A stretch of 35,348 bases of DNA, taken from Caryophanales bacterium UBA3375 (GTDB taxonomy: Bacteria; Bacillota_I; Bacilli_A; UBA3375). Positions 31,267 to 35,348 of this stretch are shown here, in pieces. Each line of letters starts with the position of its first letter. Within the stretch, counting starts at the first letter, position 1. The translations under genes were made by a program, and so were the position numbers. The notes below the pieces were generated by a model. The model had not been told where the DNA came from. It worked only from the letters and a program-made list of their open reading frames with translations, and did no database searches. The stretch lies in contig DEQD01000036.1 in assembly GCA_002359095.1 (NCBI GenBank), positions 1 through 35,348 of the forward strand, in the 5' to 3' direction.

Positions 31267-32706
31267 ATGTCAGATAAAAAATCAATTAAATTGTTTTATA
31301 TAACAAATATAGTAAGTTCCTGTTTAGGAGGAATAGGAGGGCTAGCAATGCTAGCCTTATTGTCACAAACCAACTATGGTTTGTATACTTTATTTACTAC
31401 ATTTGTCTTACAATTTGCGATTTTGTCTTTTGGTTATCCTGATGGATTATTAATTGATTATCGAGAAGATGATGGTAATGTTAATATAAGAAGTGTATTT
31501 AAAGATTTAAAATATATTATTAAGTTTCAATTTTTAGTAATTATATCTTCTGTAATTGGGTTTAATCTACTTAATTATTTTTTACTACATTTTAATCAAG
31601 ATTTAACAATGATTATAAATATGGCATTAATTACGATGATTCCAGCCCTACTTATTGAAAACTTAAGAAGTATTTATATTTCATTAAAAGATTTTAATAA
31701 TGTTGCTAAAGTAGATGCATTTAATAAATCATATTTAGTATTAATGATTATCCCAATAGTGTTATTTTTTAATTCACCATATTTAATTTTTATTTTTATG
31801 TTAAGTGATATTATTTTTAGATCTAGTTTTTGTACATATTTAATTACTAATTTTTATAATAAACATAAATCAACATTAAAAGAATACGAAGATGAAAATG
31901 ATTTAAAACCACAAAGACATTTTAAAAAAGGAATATTTTTATTATTTGGAAATTGGTTAGTAGTATTAATCTATTCACTTGATAAAATGTTTTTGACAGA
32001 TAATAAAGAAGCACTAGGTTTATATACCCAAGCATTATTCTTCTTTGGAATAATTTATCAATTAGTCATGCCGTTTAAAGATGTTATCTTTGTTAAGATT
32101 AATGAGGGGATGAAAGATAAAGAAGTATTTGATTTAGCTATTACTTTAATGAGTGTTTTATTTTTACTTGTTATGATATTTTCATACATCATCGTACCAG
32201 GTGGAATGTATTTATGTGATGTAATAGAAAATTATAATATTCATGTATTTGATTTAACTCAAATCGCCCAAAAATTTAAAGAATATTCTAATGCTATGGA
32301 TATATCTAAAACAGTAGTAGTATTAGTACCAACTTATATTACTGTGCAATTAGTATTAGATAATTTATTAATGATTAAAATGCAATCAAGATATGCATTT
32401 AAAACATTAATAAACTTTATTATTACCTTAGCGATATTTATTATTTGTAAAAATACATTTAGTGATGGACTTGAGGCAGTTATAACTGCAGTTATTATTA
32501 TGAGTGTAACGTTATTCTTTAACAATATGCTTTCAGTTACTAATTTAAGTTATGGAATTAAAGGACTAGTTTATATTATTTTAATCATGATTCTATACTT
32601 TATTGGGCTTATAAAATTCTATTTAGCCCTTCCATGTTTATTAATTATGATAATTATCTTTAGAAAGGTAAAAAAAACAATAAATAAAGTTAATTTTAAC
32701 CGTTAA
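31267..32706 (+). CDS. Polysaccharide flippase-like membrane protein
   Basis: The ATG at 31267 (AGGA upstream) is preferred over an earlier TTG inside dnaB. The 479-residue product has about 12-14 membrane spans and opens with IKLFYITNIVSSCLGGIGGLAMLALL, then TNYGLYTLFTT, the typical start of Wzx/MATE-like polysaccharide transporters of the MVF superfamily. FGYPDGLLIDYR and a DKMFLTDNKEALGLYTQALFFF repeat strengthen this. Such proteins flip lipid-linked sugars across the membrane. No glycosyltransferases surround it, so the substrate is unknown. Confidence 0.8.
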   Translation: MSDKKSIKLFYITNIVSSCLGGIGGLAMLALLSQTNYGLYTLFTTFVLQFAILSFGYPDGLLIDYREDDGNVNIRSVFKDLKYIIKFQFLVIISSVIGFNLLNYFLLHFNQDLTMIINMALITMIPALLIENLRSIYISLKDFNNVAKVDAFNKSYLVLMIIPIVLFFNSPYLIFIFMLSDIIFRSSFCTYLITNFYNKHKSTLKEYEDENDLKPQRHFKKGIFLLFGNWLVVLIYSLDKMFLTDNKEALGLYTQALFFFGIIYQLVMPFKDVIFVKINEGMKDKEVFDLAITLMSVLFLLVMIFSYIIVPGGMYLCDVIENYNIHVFDLTQIAQKFKEYSNAMDISKTVVVLVPTYITVQLVLDNLLMIKMQSRYAFKTLINFIITLAIFIICKNTFSDGLEAVITAVIIMSVTLFFNNMLSVTNLSYGIKGLVYIILIMILYFIGLIKFYLALPCLLIMIIIFRKVKKTINKVNFNR

Positions 32707-32745
32707 GATACAGACAAGTTAATTCTGTATCTTATTTTTTTTTTT
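32704..32745 (+). terminator. Strong intrinsic terminator after flippase gene
   Basis: TAAGATACAGA (32704-32714) pairs with TCTGTATCTTA (32724-32734), followed by eleven T. It ends the gdpP-rplI-dnaB-flippase transcript. Confidence 0.95.
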
Positions 32746-32791
32746 GCAAATTTTTTTAAAAAAGGGGTCTAACAATAGTGGGAGAGTAAAA

Positions 32792-33298
32792 ATGAAGAAT
32801 GTAAAAGATTTAAAGAAATTAAATACCGGTATGCATCTTGAAACGCTAATTAATGATACTAATCAATATTATCAAGAACAAGGTATGTGTTTGTGTTATA
32901 AAAAACCAACACCAATTTGTGTACTAAAGAAAAATGGTAGTCAAATTACTAATGCCTTTTTTGAAAAGAAAAGTACCACAGATTATAATGGAGTATATCA
33001 AGGAAAATATTTTGACTTTGATGCTAAAAGTGTAAAAGGTGATAGTTTTAATGTTAAAAAAACAATTGCTATTCATCAATTATCACATTTAATGGAAGTT
33101 AAAAAACATCAAGGTATAGCTTTTATCTTAGTAGAATTTATTGACCATAATCGTTACTTTATTATCGATATTGATGATTTGTTAAAAAACAAAAGCATCA
33201 ATATTAATGATTTAGATAAACAAGATCAAGTTCATTTTACAAATAAATTAATGCTAGATTATCTAACTACATTAAAAGAGAAATATGCTATTAAATAA
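32792..33298 (+). CDS. recU: Holliday junction resolvase RecU
   Basis: The start at 32792 is supported by GGGAGAG 6 bp upstream. RecU cuts Holliday junctions and replaces RuvC in Bacillota. The 168-residue protein shows the catalytic nuclease core: ETLINDTNQYYQEQG (Glu in the first helix), KKPTPI, and KKSTTDYNGVYQGKYFDFDAKS, which holds the Asp and Lys metal-site residues. HQLSHL and a FILVEF strand follow. Length is slightly shorter than usual (about 200), missing the basic N-terminal tail. The next gene, ruvB, starts 14 bp inside its end. Confidence 0.93.
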   Translation: MKNVKDLKKLNTGMHLETLINDTNQYYQEQGMCLCYKKPTPICVLKKNGSQITNAFFEKKSTTDYNGVYQGKYFDFDAKSVKGDSFNVKKTIAIHQLSHLMEVKKHQGIAFILVEFIDHNRYFIIDIDDLLKNKSININDLDKQDQVHFTNKLMLDYLTTLKEKYAIK

Positions 33299-34193
33299 AT
33301 TTATTGGTCAAGAAGAAATAATTGATACATTAAAAATCTATACTAAGATAGCAAAAGAAGATAATAGAGTATTAGATCATACATTAATTCATGGTTTAGC
33401 TGGACATGGTAAAACAATGCTTGCTAATATTATTGGAGAGTTGATGGATCAAGAAGTAGTAATACTTAATGCAGGTAACATTAAAAATAAAAATGATTTA
33501 TTAGCTGTAATTACTAATTTAGATAACCAAATTTTATTCTTAGATGAAATTCATCAACTGCCTGTTGATATCTGTGAAGAATTGTATTCAATTCTTCAAG
33601 ATAACAAAATGCATATACTAATTGGTGAAGGTCTTAATAAAAAGACCTACACCTTAGATGTAGATCCTTTTACTTTAATTGGAGCGACCACAATGCCTGA
33701 GACTTTAATTAAACCATTATATGATCGATTGGCAATTAAAATTAAAGTTAGAGAATATAATATTGATGAGTTAATTAAGATTATTAATAGTAACTTATGT
33801 GTTAAAACAAATGATCAAGTAGCAACACTAATTGCTAAATCAGGAAGTTACACACCAAGAATAATTATTAATCTTTGTAAACGAATCAATGATTTAGTTA
33901 GATACTACAACTTTGATGATTTGAATAAACAAAATATCAAAGTTGTATTTAAACACCTAAACATTAGTATTTGGGGTTATGATCAAGATGTGATGGAAGT
34001 ATTAAATACTCTTTATTATGATTTTAATAATGAATATGTAGGGGAAAGTAGTTTAGTTAATTATTTAACGATCAATAAAAAGACATATTTAGAGAGTGTT
34101 GAGCCTTTTATGTTAAAAGAACAATTACTGATAAAAAACAAGTTAGGAAGAAAAATCAGTATGAAGGGAATTAAGGTAATAGAAGGCGAATAA
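33285..34193 (+). CDS. ruvB: Holliday junction branch migration ATPase RuvB, divergent
   Basis: RuvB drives branch migration with RuvA. The 302-residue protein opens FIGQEEIIDTLKIY, then LDHTLIHGLAGHGKT (Walker A 37-44), Walker B ILFLDEIHQL (83-92), sensor 1 FTLIGATTMPETL and Arg finger R148 in PLYDRL. The family normally has PPGLGKT, GATTR and PLRDRFG, so several positions are changed, and it is about 30 residues short, missing the usual N-terminal arm. The winged-helix end (NEYVGESSLVNYLTINKKTYLE) is present. It overlaps recU, coupling resolution and branch migration. RuvA is not in the window. Confidence 0.88.
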   Translation: MLLNKFIGQEEIIDTLKIYTKIAKEDNRVLDHTLIHGLAGHGKTMLANIIGELMDQEVVILNAGNIKNKNDLLAVITNLDNQILFLDEIHQLPVDICEELYSILQDNKMHILIGEGLNKKTYTLDVDPFTLIGATTMPETLIKPLYDRLAIKIKVREYNIDELIKIINSNLCVKTNDQVATLIAKSGSYTPRIIINLCKRINDLVRYYNFDDLNKQNIKVVFKHLNISIWGYDQDVMEVLNTLYYDFNNEYVGESSLVNYLTINKKTYLESVEPFMLKEQLLIKNKLGRKISMKGIKVIEGE

Positions 34194-34194
34194 A

Positions 34195-34203
34195 TGTTAT
34201 AAT
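34195..34203 (+). promoter_or_regulatory. Extended -10 promoter for the right-edge membrane gene
   Basis: TGTTATAAT begins 2 bp after the ruvB stop. Predicted transcription starts near 34210, at the Shine-Dalgarno itself (AGGAG 34210-34214), leaving a leader of only about 9 nt. Confidence 0.55.
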
Positions 34204-34218
34204 AAAGAGAGGAGTAAT

Positions 34219-35348
34219 ATGAATAATATAAATAATCAAAATAATTTTAATATGAATAATCAAAACCCACAACCTGGGTTTAATCCAAATCCTGGATTTA
34301 ATCCAAATCCTGGATTTAATCAAGTACAAGTGCAAGTAAATCCAGAGATTGAAGCAGTAAACAAAGAAAAAGAAGCTAATTTAGAAAAATTAGCTAAAAA
34401 AATTAACATGCCAACAAACAAAGTTAAAAGTTATTTAACTTTAGTTTGTTTAGGAGTTATTGGTGGAATTGGTTCACTAATTTGTCAATCAGATGGAAAA
34501 GTTAATAGTATGATCTCAATAGCAGTAGTTATTAGTGCTCTTACTGTAATTGCTACGATGTTTAGTTTAAGTTTTAAAAAACAATTTAGTCGTGGTATCT
34601 TAGTTTTAGGAAACTTAGCTAGTGGGGTTATCCAAATAGCTTTGGGGATTGTTATGTTAGTTAATTCACTAAATACTAGTGTTTATAAATCTCCAGTTGA
34701 AGTTATTTTATTTGCTTTAGCAGTTATTTTATTTGGAGTAGGAAGTATTATTCTTGCTGTGATGGCAAATAAATACTTTGCAAATGATAAAAAGTTTGCT
34801 TTTTATAATGAACCTTTAAGTTATGAGAAAACTACATTTATTCCTGCTATTGTAGTTACTGCAATTGGAAGTTTATTTCAATTGATTGCAATAATTATGA
34901 CGTTAGTTACTAAAATTGAATATAATATTGGAATATGGTCAGAAATATTTGCATTTTTCTTTATTATTATTCCACCTATTAATGTAGTAGCAATGAATTG
35001 TGTTATTGCTCGTAAAAAAACAGGAGTTACAATTATTGGTGGTTTAGTAATAGCTATTGCAATCTTAGGATTAATTGATGATATTATACTTTTAACTTCA
35101 ATATATGCATCTGATATGAGAAGTTTTATCTTACCTTCAACATTTAGTATGTTATTTGCATTTGCATTTACAATGATGATTGGTTGTGGTGTAATTGGAG
35201 CAATTAAAGTATGTGGTGTTGATAGTGAAGATGGAAACATTATTAAACCAAAACAAGTTGTTATGCAACAACCTGTTATAAATAGTATTCCACAAGTAGT
35301 TAATAATCAATTTACAAACGCTAATGTTAATCAACCAATTAATCATCA
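34219..35348 (+). CDS. Partial multi-pass membrane protein with Asn/Pro-rich N-terminal repeat
   Basis: The frame is open to the right edge (376 residues visible), so the C-terminus is missing. GAGAGGAG precedes the ATG. Residues 1-36 are Asn/Gln/Pro-rich and contain an exact short repeat, PGFNPN. A charged helix (about 45-70, EKEANLEKLAKKI) comes next, then roughly six to eight membrane spans from residue 75 to 335. A second Asn/Gln/Val-rich polar tail follows (QQPVINSIPQVVNN). No enzyme motif is visible. Composition of the tails resembles the membrane protein at 14402-15076. Function is unknown. Confidence 0.65.
   Translation, partial: MNNINNQNNFNMNNQNPQPGFNPNPGFNPNPGFNQVQVQVNPEIEAVNKEKEANLEKLAKKINMPTNKVKSYLTLVCLGVIGGIGSLICQSDGKVNSMISIAVVISALTVIATMFSLSFKKQFSRGILVLGNLASGVIQIALGIVMLVNSLNTSVYKSPVEVILFALAVILFGVGSIILAVMANKYFANDKKFAFYNEPLSYEKTTFIPAIVVTAIGSLFQLIAIIMTLVTKIEYNIGIWSEIFAFFFIIIPPINVVAMNCVIARKKTGVTIIGGLVIAIAILGLIDDIILLTSIYASDMRSFILPSTFSMLFAFAFTMMIGCGVIGAIKVCGVDSEDGNIIKPKQVVMQQPVINSIPQVVNNQFTNANVNQPINH
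34273..34320 (+). repeat. 18-bp tandem repeat within coding sequence
   Basis: Two full copies and a 12-bp partial copy of CCTGGATTTAATCCAAAT (one base differs in the first) encode PGFNPN units. Being a multiple of three, copy changes would keep the frame. Confidence 0.8.

Noticed and set aside
34878..35346. Minus-strand frames at the right edge
   Set aside because: They are antisense to a long open + frame with a good Shine-Dalgarno and membrane-protein composition, and they lack binding sites.

Overview
This is an AT-rich, gene-dense bacterial window with almost every gene on the + strand. It looks like chromosome from a low-GC Bacillota (class Bacilli), possibly a lineage near Erysipelotrichia or the Mollicutes. 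The evidence is an encoded tRNA CCA end, Shine-Dalgarno sites before nearly every gene, RNase HIII, RecU, GdpP-L9-DnaB order, S6-SSB-S18 order, and a Firmicutes-type (T7SSb) secretion locus. TGA is used as a stop and Trp is TGG, so the code is standard. I cannot name a genus from sequence alone.

Layout. Positions 1-1.9 kb hold a truncated membrane protein, a lipoprotein and tRNA-Leu(CAA). Positions 1.93-15.4 kb are a type VII secretion island. The machine genes run EssA-like, EsaB/YukD, EssB, EssC, DUF4176, EsaA, EsxA. They are followed by two small helical/adaptor-like proteins, an LXG-like toxin with a glycine-rich membrane hairpin, a polytopic membrane protein that is the likely immunity factor, a tandem pair of related soluble proteins, another membrane protein and a lone helical adaptor-like gene. 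Positions 15.43-16.13 kb contain no convincing gene but carry a promoter, two intrinsic terminators and many inverted repeats, probably including at least one small RNA. Positions 16.1-21.1 kb are rnhC, pta and a SWIM/SNF2 helicase. Positions 21.4-24.4 kb hold a second predicted T7SS effector: a lipase-first, helical-tail protein coupled to an upstream lipoprotein, the arrangement of the S. aureus TslA toxin and its TilA lipoprotein immunity protein. From 24.4 kb the window is housekeeping: ispH, a minus-strand ferredoxin, rpsF-ssb-rpsR, a membrane protein, gdpP, rplI, dnaB, a flippase-like protein, recU, ruvB, and a membrane protein cut by the right edge.

How it works together (inference). 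EssC, EssB, EsaA, EssA and EsaB would form the membrane channel, with EsxA as the WXG100 substrate or partner. The helical adaptors would dimerise with the LXG-type domains and deliver the two antibacterial toxins, one forming membrane pores and one cleaving lipids. The adjacent membrane protein and the lipoprotein would protect the producer at the membrane.

The strongest points for follow-up are the lipase/lipoprotein pair, the pore-former/membrane protein pair, trinucleotide repeat tracts placed directly against the extended -10 boxes of the lipoprotein and T7SS promoters, a switch-like T7SS leader, and the structured 15.4-16.0 kb region.
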